Below, piece by piece: positions 15,571 to 24,481 of a stretch of 64,000 nt of DNA (its first letter is position 1; each line of letters begins with the position of its first letter). The stretch spans positions 62,001 through 126,000 of the forward strand of contig NZ_MSQB01000004.1 in assembly GCF_002149965.1 (NCBI RefSeq), read 5' to 3'. The notes below the pieces were generated by a model. The model saw only the letters and a program-made list of their open reading frames with translations. It did not search any database and had not been told where the DNA came from. The stretch comes from Novosphingobium panipatense (lineage in GTDB: Bacteria; Pseudomonadota; Alphaproteobacteria; Sphingomonadales; Sphingomonadaceae). Position numbers and translations under genes: made by a program.

Positions 15571-16671
15571 ATGGGTTTCCGTTGCGGAATCGTGGGCCTG
15601 CCGAACGTCGGCAAGTCGACCTTGTTCAATGCGCTCACCGAAACGCAGGCAGCGCAGGCGGCCAACTATCCTTTCTGCACGATCGAGCCCAACGTCGGTC
15701 AGGTCGGCGTGCCCGATCCGCGTCTGGACGAGCTGGCCGAAATCGCCGGTTCGGCCAAGATCATCCCGACGCAGCTGTCCTTCGTCGACATCGCCGGCCT
15801 TGTGCGCGGTGCATCGAAGGGTGAAGGCCTGGGCAACCAGTTCCTCGGCAACATTCGCGAAGTGGATGCCATCGTCCACGTCCTGCGCTGCTTCGAGAAC
15901 GACGACATTCAGCATGTCGACGAGCGCGTCGATCCGATCGCGGATGCCGAGACGGTCGAGACCGAGCTGCTGCTCTCCGACCTCGAAAGCCTCGAAAAGC
16001 GCGTTCCCGCCGCCCAGAAGAAGGCCGCGCAGGGCGACAAGGAATCGAAGATCATCGCTTCGGTCCTCGGCCAGGCGCTTGAGCTGCTGCGCGACGGCAA
16101 GCCCGCACGCCTGACCCAGCCCAAGGACGACGACGAAGCGCGCGTCTTCACACAGGCCCAGTTGCTGACCGCCAAGCCGGTGCTCTACGTCTGCAACGTC
16201 GAGGAAGAAGCTGCCTCCGAGGGCAACGCGTTCTCGGCCCGCGTGTTCGAGAAGGCCAAGGCCGAAGGCGCCACCGCCGTTATCGTTTCCGCCGCGATCG
16301 AAGCCGATCTCGTCGGCATGGATACCGAGGAGCGCATGGTGTTCCTGGAGGAAATGGGCCTCCACGAAACCGGCCTCGCCCGGATCATCCGCGCCGGATA
16401 CGAATTGCTCGGCCTGCTGACCTTCTTCACGGTCGGCCCCAAGGAAGCGCGTGCCTGGACCGTTCACAAGGGCGCCAAGGCACCCGAAGCGGCAGGCGAG
16501 ATCCACTCCGACATGCAGCGCGGCTTCATCCGTGCCGAAACCATTGCCTATGACGACTACGTCGCGCTGAACGGTGAAGCCGGTGCCAAGGAAGCCGGAA
16601 AGCTGCGCCAGGAAGGCAAGGAATACCTGGTGCATGATGGCGATGTCATGCACTTCAAGTTCAACGTCTGA
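15571..16671 (+). CDS. ychF: redox-regulated ATPase YchF (Obg family)
   Basis: YchF is a conserved P-loop protein of the Obg family that binds ribosomes and prefers ATP. The P-loop is GLPNVGKST. Where GTPases carry NKxD, this protein has NVEE (in LYVCNVEEE), which is the hallmark of the ATP-specific YchF group. The TGS domain forms the C-terminus (FFTVGPKEARAWTVHKG). The length of 366 residues is usual, and GGAG precedes the ATG. Confidence 0.95.
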   Translation: MGFRCGIVGLPNVGKSTLFNALTETQAAQAANYPFCTIEPNVGQVGVPDPRLDELAEIAGSAKIIPTQLSFVDIAGLVRGASKGEGLGNQFLGNIREVDAIVHVLRCFENDDIQHVDERVDPIADAETVETELLLSDLESLEKRVPAAQKKAAQGDKESKIIASVLGQALELLRDGKPARLTQPKDDDEARVFTQAQLLTAKPVLYVCNVEEEAASEGNAFSARVFEKAKAEGATAVIVSAAIEADLVGMDTEERMVFLEEMGLHETGLARIIRAGYELLGLLTFFTVGPKEARAWTVHKGAKAPEAAGEIHSDMQRGFIRAETIAYDDYVALNGEAGAKEAGKLRQEGKEYLVHDGDVMHFKFNV

Positions 16672-16688
16672 TCTTAAGCGTTTGACCT

Positions 16689-17129
16689 TCAGGCGGCGCA
16701 GGATTTTCTTCCTGTGCCGCCACATACTGCCCCATCCTCGAAAGATTCGAGGATAGGACAAGGCCCCTCGTCCGACCCGGCGCATTCCCGGGCCAGTCGG
16801 CGCAGCGACTGGCGAGCAGCCTCCAGTTGCGTGATTTCCCTGTCCAGCGCCGCCAATCGCACTTGCGCCATTTCCCGTGCCCTCGGCCGGTCTCCCGTGT
16901 GATCAAGGCTGATCAGTTCCGCGATCTCGTCGAGAATGAAGCCTGCGGCCTTGGCGGAGCGAATGAAGCGCAGCCGCCTCACGTCCTCCTCACCATAATG
17001 CCGCTGCCCTTTCGCGCCGCCGGTAGCCGCCGGGCGCGGATCGTGCAGCAGACCCTTGCGCTGATAGAAGCGCACCGTCTCGACGCCCACGTCGCCTGAA
17101 CGGGCCAGTTCGGAAATCGTCAGTGCCAT
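16689..17129 (-). CDS. MerR family metal-type regulator
   Basis: The 146-residue regulator has the N-terminal winged helix of MerR proteins. VGVETVRFYQRKGLL and AGFILDEIAELISL are very close to mercury-sensing MerR. In the sensing region MerR Cys82 is replaced (segment DHTGDRPR), and the C-terminal loop is C116-AGSDEGP-C124-PILESF, an eight-residue spacing like CueR rather than MerR. Two more cysteines follow (C136, C144). It is divergent from the glutaredoxin-MauE gene, with a mer-like operator between them. The inducer cannot be fixed from sequence; Hg, Cu(I)-type metals or thiol stress are possible. Confidence 0.85.
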   Translation of the reverse strand: MALTISELARSGDVGVETVRFYQRKGLLHDPRPAATGGAKGQRHYGEEDVRRLRFIRSAKAAGFILDEIAELISLDHTGDRPRAREMAQVRLAALDREITQLEAARQSLRRLARECAGSDEGPCPILESFEDGAVCGGTGRKSCAA

Positions 17130-17131
17130 GC

Positions 17132-17163
17132 TTGACTCCGTACCATGGTACGGAAGGTATAAG
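17132..17163 (+). promoter_or_regulatory. MerR-type promoter/operator with 20-bp spacer
   Basis: TTGACT (17132-17137) and TATAAG (17158-17163) are separated by 20 bp, the overlong spacing typical of MerR-activated promoters. Between them lies the perfect palindrome CCGTACCATGGTACGG (17138-17153). The layout TTGACTCCGTAC...GTACGGAAG closely resembles the mer operator-promoter of Tn21-type elements. The transcript would start very near the ATG at 17171. Confidence 0.85.
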
Positions 17164-17170
17164 CCTTCTC

Positions 17171-17926
17171 ATGACGCAGCAACAGACCTCGAAGCCGACC
17201 GCGGTGCTCTATCGCATGGTCATGGACAAGCATTCCTGCCCCTGGGGCGTTAAGTCCAAGTATCTGCTCGAAAAACTGGGCTACAGGGTCGAGGACCATT
17301 GGCTCACCACGCGCGCGCAGACGGATGCCTTCAAGGCGGCGAACGATGTCGCCACCACCCCGCAGACCTTTATCGGCGGAGAGCGAATCGGCGGATATAC
17401 CGACTTGCGTGCCCATGTCGGGCTCAAGGTCCATGATCCCAAAGCCAAGACCTATCGCCCGGTCCTGGCGGTCTTCGCCACAGGGCTCGGCCTTGCCATG
17501 GCGGCGAGTTGGGCTGCCTTCGATACACCCTTCACATTGCGCGCGGCAGAGTGGTTCGTCTCGATGACGATGATGCTGCTGGCCATGCTCAAGTTGCAGG
17601 ATGTCGAGCAGTTCTCGACGATGTTCCTGGGCTACGACCTGCTGGCGAAGCGCTGGGTTCCTTACGCCTATGCCTATCCTTTTCTGGAGTTCGCGGCGGG
17701 GGCGCTGATGACAGCACATGCCCTGCCCTGGCTTTCGATCCCGATCGGCCTTGCCATCGGCGGTATCGGCGCGATTTCGGTGTTTTACGCCGTCTATATC
17801 CAGAAGCGCGAACTCAAGTGCGCCTGTGTCGGTGGTTCCGGCGCGGTGCCGCTGGGCTTCGTCTCGCTCACGGAAAACCTGTTCATGGTCGCCATGGCCG
17901 TCTGGATGCTGGCGCGGATGATATAA
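17171..17926 (+). CDS. glutaredoxin-like domain fused to MauE/DoxX-type membrane protein
   Basis: The 251-residue protein joins two parts. Residues 10-85 form a glutaredoxin-like domain with a single active cysteine (HSCPWG, C23) and the cis-proline and glutathione region TTPQTFIGGERIGGYTDL. Residues 97-251 hold about four membrane segments of the MauE/DoxX redox family, with the paired cysteines C217-A-C219 in LKCACVGG. MauE-type proteins handle disulfide chemistry at the membrane. The mer-like operator upstream indicates induction by the divergent MerR protein. It could protect thiols or move reducing power during metal stress. The ATG at 17171 was chosen because it lies just after the promoter. 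Confidence 0.75.
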   Translation: MTQQQTSKPTAVLYRMVMDKHSCPWGVKSKYLLEKLGYRVEDHWLTTRAQTDAFKAANDVATTPQTFIGGERIGGYTDLRAHVGLKVHDPKAKTYRPVLAVFATGLGLAMAASWAAFDTPFTLRAAEWFVSMTMMLLAMLKLQDVEQFSTMFLGYDLLAKRWVPYAYAYPFLEFAAGALMTAHALPWLSIPIGLAIGGIGAISVFYAVYIQKRELKCACVGGSGAVPLGFVSLTENLFMVAMAVWMLARMI

Positions 17927-17969
17927 CGCGACATCGACCTGTCATGATCGCGGCGCTAGAGGCGCTGAC

Positions 17970-19238
17970 ATGAAGACATTCGCTCCCCTGCTCGCACCTG
18001 TCCTCGGCGCATTGGCGCTGTTCTCTACCCCAACAAGCGCCAAATCCGCCGAGGAAAAGTCCGATCCCGTCGTCATCCTCGTCTCTATCGACGGCTTCCG
18101 CGAGGACTACCTCGATCGCGGGATCACCCCCCACCTTTCCGCACTGGCGGCAAGCGGCGTGAGCGCGGCGATGCGCCCCTCGTTTCCGAGCAAGACTTTC
18201 CCCAACCACTGGGCCCTGGTGACCGGCAAGGTTCCCGATCGCAACGGCATCATCGCCAACGCTTTCGAAGACCCTGCCCACCCCGGTGAAAAGTTCACGA
18301 TGGCCAGCGACGAGCCCTATTGGTGGGACGAGGCCGAGCCGATCTGGGTAACCGCCGAAAAGGCCGGTATCCGCACGGCAACGATGTTCTGGCCCGGCTC
18401 CAATGTCGCCTGGGGCGGAACGCTGGTGAAGGAGCCCTGGAAAACGATCGAGGGAGGCACCCGCCCGAGCGACTGGCAACAGTTCAACGGCGCTGTTTCA
18501 CCCTCGCAGCGCGTGGACGCCGTGCTGGACTGGATGCGCCGCCCGGCGGCAAATCGTCCCAGGCTGGTGACGCTCTACTTCGATCAGGTCGATACGGCCG
18601 GGCACCGCTACGGCCCCGTCGATGCCCATACCGATGCGGCAATCGCGGACGTGGATGCGGACATCGGCAAGCTCGTTGCCGGTCTTCGCGAACTCGGCCG
18701 GGCTACCGATCTGATAGTGGTCGCGGATCACGGCATGGCAGCCGTATCGAGCGAAAGGACCATCGCTCTCGATACCGTTGCGGCGCCGTCGCTCTACAAG
18801 CTGGGCGACGCGGGGCCGTTTGCCGCCATCACGCCGACCGACGGCAACGAGCAGGCCCTTGCCGCCGCGCTGCTGAAGCCACACGATCACATGCAGTGCT
18901 GGCGCAAGCAGGATATTCCCGCGCGTCTCCATTATGGCAGCAATCCCCGAATCGCGCCGTTCTTCTGTCTGGCGGAAACGGGCTGGCAGATCGCGACCAA
19001 ACGGCCGGACAAAGCCTCGACGGGCGGCGCCCATGGCTATGACAATGCCGCCCCGGAAATGGCCGCATTGTTCGTGGCTTCCGGGCCGGACTTCATGAAG
19101 CGCGGTAAATTGCCGGCGTTCGACAATGTCGATGTCGCCCCGCTGCTTCGCGGCTTGCTGGGCCTGCCGCAATCGAGCGATAGCGACGGAAACGACGCCC
19201 CCTTCCGCGACGTGATGAAGCACCCGCGAAAGGACTGA
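17970..19238 (+). CDS. nucleotide pyrophosphatase/phosphodiesterase (NPP-type), exported
   Basis: This 422-residue protein of the alkaline phosphatase superfamily splits nucleotide or other phosphodiesters. A signal peptide covers about residues 1-24. The two-zinc site is visible: D41 in VSIDGFR, the nucleophile T76 in SKTFPNHWALVTG, YFDQVDTAGHRYGP, then ADHGM, and the final histidine in GGAHGYDN. These features match bacterial NPP such as the Xanthomonas enzyme. It is probably periplasmic. The start lies 43 bp after the redox-fusion gene, but a functional link is not evident. Confidence 0.88.
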   Translation: MKTFAPLLAPVLGALALFSTPTSAKSAEEKSDPVVILVSIDGFREDYLDRGITPHLSALAASGVSAAMRPSFPSKTFPNHWALVTGKVPDRNGIIANAFEDPAHPGEKFTMASDEPYWWDEAEPIWVTAEKAGIRTATMFWPGSNVAWGGTLVKEPWKTIEGGTRPSDWQQFNGAVSPSQRVDAVLDWMRRPAANRPRLVTLYFDQVDTAGHRYGPVDAHTDAAIADVDADIGKLVAGLRELGRATDLIVVADHGMAAVSSERTIALDTVAAPSLYKLGDAGPFAAITPTDGNEQALAAALLKPHDHMQCWRKQDIPARLHYGSNPRIAPFFCLAETGWQIATKRPDKASTGGAHGYDNAAPEMAALFVASGPDFMKRGKLPAFDNVDVAPLLRGLLGLPQSSDSDGNDAPFRDVMKHPRKD

Positions 19239-19244
19239 ACGCCG

Positions 19245-19739
19245 TCAGCGCTGGCAGGAAATCTCGCCTTCGGCCATGAAGGCGACCCGCTCCTGGGCAT
19301 CGTGAAGGATGAGCTTGGCCGGCCAGTTCAGAGTGTCCGAGCCGCCGCCCCGGTCTGCCAGGCTGACCAGATCGACCCAGCTTGCCAGACCGACATAAGT
19401 GGAGCGCGCGTTGCCAGGCAATTGCGCGCTCTCCATTTTCGCGGCGTAACGCTTGAGATCGCCGCCGATCCGCATGAACCCCTCATCGGGATTGGCGATG
19501 AAGATCGGATCCTTCTCGCCCGGTTTGCGAAACGCGCAGCCCGGCTTGTCCAGCCCGTAGCGGGCAATGTCGATCTCGGTAATGGCATGGGGAATGATCG
19601 GCTTGAACGGCTCCTTGCTCATTCGCTCGACCATGGCGATGTCATGCGCGTCCTCGACCGCCTTGCCTTGCGGATCCTCCTGCCCGCATGCCGAGATCAG
19701 GAGGAAAGGCGCCAGGGCAAGGATCGGTTTTCGCATCAT
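19245..19739 (-). CDS. hypothetical lipoprotein
   Basis: This 164-residue protein has a lipobox (LLISACGQ), so it is probably lipid-anchored. The mature part is mixed alpha/beta with cysteines in PGCAFRK and at the end in ISCQR. I do not recognise a family. Its ATG overlaps the mutL stop as ATGA, so it is translated with mutL. Its role is unknown, and a link to mismatch repair is unlikely. Confidence 0.7.
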   Translation of the reverse strand: MMRKPILALAPFLLISACGQEDPQGKAVEDAHDIAMVERMSKEPFKPIIPHAITEIDIARYGLDKPGCAFRKPGEKDPIFIANPDEGFMRIGGDLKRYAAKMESAQLPGNARSTYVGLASWVDLVSLADRGGGSDTLNWPAKLILHDAQERVAFMAEGEISCQR

Positions 19740-21559
19740 TTTCGCCCGAACAGTTTCTCGATATCGTGGTGTGCCAGCTTAACCCACGTCGGGCGTCCAT
19801 GGTTGCATTGCCCGGAACGCGGCGTGCGCTCCATTTCGCGAAGAAGCGCGTTCATTTCGGCGACTGAAAGCGAGCGGCCAGCCCGCACCGATCCGTGGCA
19901 GGCCATTGTCGCCAGTACCAGATCGAGCTTTTCGCCGAGCAGCAGGGCATCGCCGTTGCGCGCCAGATCGTCCGCGATGTCGCGGACCAATGCGTGAACA
20001 TCCGACTTGCCGAGGACGGAGGGTATGGCCCTGACCAGCATGGCGGAAGGCCCGAAACGTTCGAGTACCAATCCGAAACGCGCCAGATCGGCAGTCTTTT
20101 CCTCTAGCGCATCGCAAGCCGCTTCCTCCAGTTCCACAACTTCGGGCAGCAGCAATGCTTGCGACCGGGCCATTGCATCCTCCGCCCCGGCCGCCTTGAG
20201 ACGTTCCAGCACGAGGCGCTCGTGCGCGGCATGCTGGTCCACGATCACCAGGCCGTCGTCAGCTTCGGCTACGATATAAGTGCCTGCAACCTGCCCGCGC
20301 GCGACACCCAGGGGATATTGCAGCGCTTCCTCGGGTTCCTCCGGCGCGGGTTCGGCGCGGCCGGACGGCTGCGCCATGACTTCTTCCTCGTAGGAGCGCC
20401 AGACGGTGCCCGCCTCCGATACCCGGCTTGGCGCAGGGCGGAAGTCGCTGCGGGAAGGCGCGGAATATTCGCGGGCGAACAGCGATCCTATTGCAGGGGC
20501 CGGGGCGGGCGCCACGGGCTCAACCTGCCACATGTTCATCGCTGCTGCAGCGGCAGGCTGCGCGCTCCTTTGCCCCGAAGACTCGAGCGCATGGCGCAGT
20601 GCGCCGACCAGGAAGCCGCGAATGAAGGCCGGGTCGCGGAACCGCACTTCGGTCTTGGCGGGATGGACGTTGACGTCCACTTCCTCGGGCGGAATTTCGA
20701 GGAAAAGGGCCAGCACGGCATGGCGATCGCGCGCAAGCATGTCCGAATAGGCGCCGCGCACGGCCCCAACCAGCAGGCGATCCTTCACCGGGCGGCCGTT
20801 GACGAAAAGATACTGATGATCGGCCACGCCGCGATTGTAGGTCGGCAGTCCGGCCACGCCGGTAAGCCGCGCACTGCCCCGCTCGGCATCGATCAACACG
20901 CCGTCTTCCGCCAGTTCGCGCGCGACGAGGCGGGCCACACGCGATGCGAGTTCCTCGCGCGGCTGGACCGAGACGACGCGCCGTCCGTCGTGTTCCATCA
21001 CGAAGCCGATGTCGGGCCGGGCCATCGCCAGTCGCCGCACCACGTCCTGGCAGGCCGCATATTCCGACCGCGCCGAACGCAGGAACTTGCGCCGCGCCGG
21101 GACTTTGCCGAAGAGATCCTCGACCCGGATCCGCGTCCCCGGCGGCAGAGCCGCAGGTCCGTCCGCCGCGACGACACCGTGATCGACCACCCTCTTCCAG
21201 CCTTCCGCCGAATCGTGCGGACGGCTTTCGATCGTCAACCGCGCGACGGAACCGATCGAAGGCAGGGCCTCGCCGCGAAAGCCCAGGGTCGCCACGAGTT
21301 CGATATGCTCGTCCGGCAGCTTCGAGGTGGCGTGACGCTCCAGCGCCAGGGCGATCTGGTCCGGCACCATGCCGCAGCCGTCATCGGTCACTTCGATCAG
21401 GTCGAGCCCGCCCGAGGCGATACGCACGGTGATCTGCGTCGATCCCGCATCTATCGCATTTTCCACCAGTTCCTTCAGCGCGGAAGCCGGTCTTTCCACC
21501 ACCTCGCCTGCCGCGATGCGGTTGACGAGATGTTCGGGAAGACGGCGGATCGTAGGCAT
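19736..21559 (-). CDS. mutL: DNA mismatch repair protein MutL
   Basis: MutL links MutS mismatch recognition to downstream nicking and excision. The N-terminal GHKL ATPase shows ELVENAIDAGS, DDGCGM and TLGFRGEALPSI. The C-terminal dimerisation domain includes VDQHAAHERL. The ending segment ACHGSVRAGRSLSVAEMNALL followed by CNHGRPTW is typical of MutL, and no DQHA(X)2E(X)4E endonuclease motif was clearly confirmed. I chose MPTIRRLPEHLVNRI at 21559, giving 607 residues, over an open extension to 21607. Confidence 0.94.
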   Translation of the reverse strand: MPTIRRLPEHLVNRIAAGEVVERPASALKELVENAIDAGSTQITVRIASGGLDLIEVTDDGCGMVPDQIALALERHATSKLPDEHIELVATLGFRGEALPSIGSVARLTIESRPHDSAEGWKRVVDHGVVAADGPAALPPGTRIRVEDLFGKVPARRKFLRSARSEYAACQDVVRRLAMARPDIGFVMEHDGRRVVSVQPREELASRVARLVARELAEDGVLIDAERGSARLTGVAGLPTYNRGVADHQYLFVNGRPVKDRLLVGAVRGAYSDMLARDRHAVLALFLEIPPEEVDVNVHPAKTEVRFRDPAFIRGFLVGALRHALESSGQRSAQPAAAAAMNMWQVEPVAPAPAPAIGSLFAREYSAPSRSDFRPAPSRVSEAGTVWRSYEEEVMAQPSGRAEPAPEEPEEALQYPLGVARGQVAGTYIVAEADDGLVIVDQHAAHERLVLERLKAAGAEDAMARSQALLLPEVVELEEAACDALEEKTADLARFGLVLERFGPSAMLVRAIPSVLGKSDVHALVRDIADDLARNGDALLLGEKLDLVLATMACHGSVRAGRSLSVAEMNALLREMERTPRSGQCNHGRPTWVKLAHHDIEKLFGRK

Positions 21560-22912
<1,353 letters not shown>

Positions 22913-22919
22913 TTTTCGC

Positions 22920-22955
22920 GCCGGATGGCCGGAGCATGGGCTCCGGTCATCCGGC
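22920..22955 (+). promoter_or_regulatory. strong intercistronic hairpin between mreB and mreC
   Basis: GCCGGATG (22920-22927) pairs with CATCCGGC (22948-22955), and GCCGGAG pairs with CTCCGGT inside it, giving about 15 continuous base pairs with a 6-nt loop. No T-run follows. It may stabilise the mreB message or lower expression of the downstream genes. Confidence 0.5.
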
Positions 22956-23045
22956 CTGCTTGCCCGGCGACGCGATCGCCGGTGTTTTTGACGGTCGAGC
23001 GGCAGCCCAGCCACGGCACCGCATCTACGAAGGAGTGCATGGCGC

Positions 23046-23933
23046 ATGGCGCCGCCAGCAAACAGGCGCTCCAGCTATTCGCGCCGGGCGCAGTACACCA
23101 CGTTCATCAGCTATACCGCAGGCGTTCTCGGCGCCGCGGTCGGGTTGGCGCTCGTCATCATCTCGCTCGTCAATCCCGGTTTCTTTTCCACCCTTCGCGG
23201 GCTGGCTGACGACGCGACCGAACCGGCCGCGCAAGTCTCCGCGAGTGGACGCGACATGGGACGCGATGCCTGGGCCAATCTTTCCGGCTTCTTCCATACC
23301 GGAAGCGAGCACGCGCGCATCTCGCGCGAACTTGCGGAAGCGAAAGTCCGCCTCGTCGAGGCGCGCGCCGCCATGGCGGAGAACAAGCGGCTGAAGGACC
23401 TCATGGGCCTGTCCGAACAGGACGGGGGCGCGGTGACTTATGCCCGCCTCACCGCGTCCACCAGCGCCAGTTCGCGCCGCTATGCCACGCTGGGCGCCGG
23501 CCGGGACCGCAATGTCGCCCCCGGCATGCCGGTGCGGTCGCAGATGGGCCTTGTCGGCCGCGTCATGGAAGTCGGCGCATCGAGCGCGCGCGTGCTGCTG
23601 GTTACCGACAGCGAAAGCCTGGTCCCGGTGCGCCGGGCCGCCGATGGCGTGCCGGCCTTCGCGCAGGGCAACGGCGACGGCACCCTGCGCATCCGGCTGA
23701 TCAACCTCGGCATCAATCCGCTGCGCAAGGGCGACGTGCTGGTGACCTCGGGATCGGGCGGCCTCTATAGACCCGGCACGCCCATGGCCATCGTCACCGA
23801 CCTGATCCGCGACGGCGCCATCGCCCGCGTGCTCAGCAATCCTTCGGATACCGACTACGTCATGGTCGAGAAAAGCTGGGCGCCCCCGCCGCCGCCTCCA
23901 CCCGCGACCGATAGCACGACCAAGAAGCGCTGA
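23046..23933 (+). CDS. mreC: rod shape-determining protein MreC
   Basis: MreC is a bitopic periplasmic scaffold that activates PBP2-RodA. One membrane segment lies at about residues 20-42. A coiled coil follows (about 85-122), then the beta domain with VGRVMEVGASSARVLLVTDSES and GSGGLYRPGTPMAIV. The C-terminus is Pro-rich (seven prolines in a row). The length of 295 residues is ordinary. AAGGAG lies 10 nt before the ATG. The stop overlaps mreD by one base. Confidence 0.93.
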   Translation: MAPPANRRSSYSRRAQYTTFISYTAGVLGAAVGLALVIISLVNPGFFSTLRGLADDATEPAAQVSASGRDMGRDAWANLSGFFHTGSEHARISRELAEAKVRLVEARAAMAENKRLKDLMGLSEQDGGAVTYARLTASTSASSRRYATLGAGRDRNVAPGMPVRSQMGLVGRVMEVGASSARVLLVTDSESLVPVRRAADGVPAFAQGNGDGTLRIRLINLGINPLRKGDVLVTSGSGGLYRPGTPMAIVTDLIRDGAIARVLSNPSDTDYVMVEKSWAPPPPPPPATDSTTKKR

Positions 23934-24481
23934 TGTTCCAACGCAGCGCCTCACGATCCTCTTCCGGGCAACGCATCAACCACGCCCCCTCGCGCTTTCT
24001 CGCCAGGGGGTTCCCGTGGCTGACGATCATGCTGGGATCGATAGTGCCGGGCTGGTTCCTGGTCGCTTCGGCGCCGGTCATGCCGCCGATCGGGTTCCTC
24101 ATCTATCTCGGCTGGCGGCAGCTTCGCCCCGGTCTCCTGCCGATCTGGGCCGGACTGCCGCTGGGCATGTTCGACGATCTGTTCTCCGGCCAGCCCTTCG
24201 GCTGTGCGGTCCTGCTCTGGTCGCTGACCGCGATCGCGCTGGAAATCGTGGAACTTCGCCTGCCCTGGCGCAATTTCGTTACGGAATGGCTCATGGCAAT
24301 GGGCCTCATCGTCGCTTATATAGTCCTGTGCCTCGCCTTGGCGAACATCGCGGGCGCATCGTCTCCCATTCGTGTCATCGTGCCGCAGGTCATTATTTCC
24401 GTGCTTTCCTACCCGCTTGTCGGTCGAGTTGTCGCCCTGTTCGATCGGATTCGCCTCGCGCCGATCGTGCTGCTGCGATGA
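23933..24481 (+). CDS. mreD: rod shape-determining protein MreD
   Basis: MreD is a small multi-spanning membrane protein of the elongasome. The 182-residue product has about five hydrophobic segments and the family-like stretch GLPLGMFDDLFSGQPFG. It starts at the last base of the mreC stop (TGATG) and its own stop overlaps mrdA as ATGA. The identity rests on both position and topology. Confidence 0.9.
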   Translation: MFQRSASRSSSGQRINHAPSRFLARGFPWLTIMLGSIVPGWFLVASAPVMPPIGFLIYLGWRQLRPGLLPIWAGLPLGMFDDLFSGQPFGCAVLLWSLTAIALEIVELRLPWRNFVTEWLMAMGLIVAYIVLCLALANIAGASSPIRVIVPQVIISVLSYPLVGRVVALFDRIRLAPIVLLR

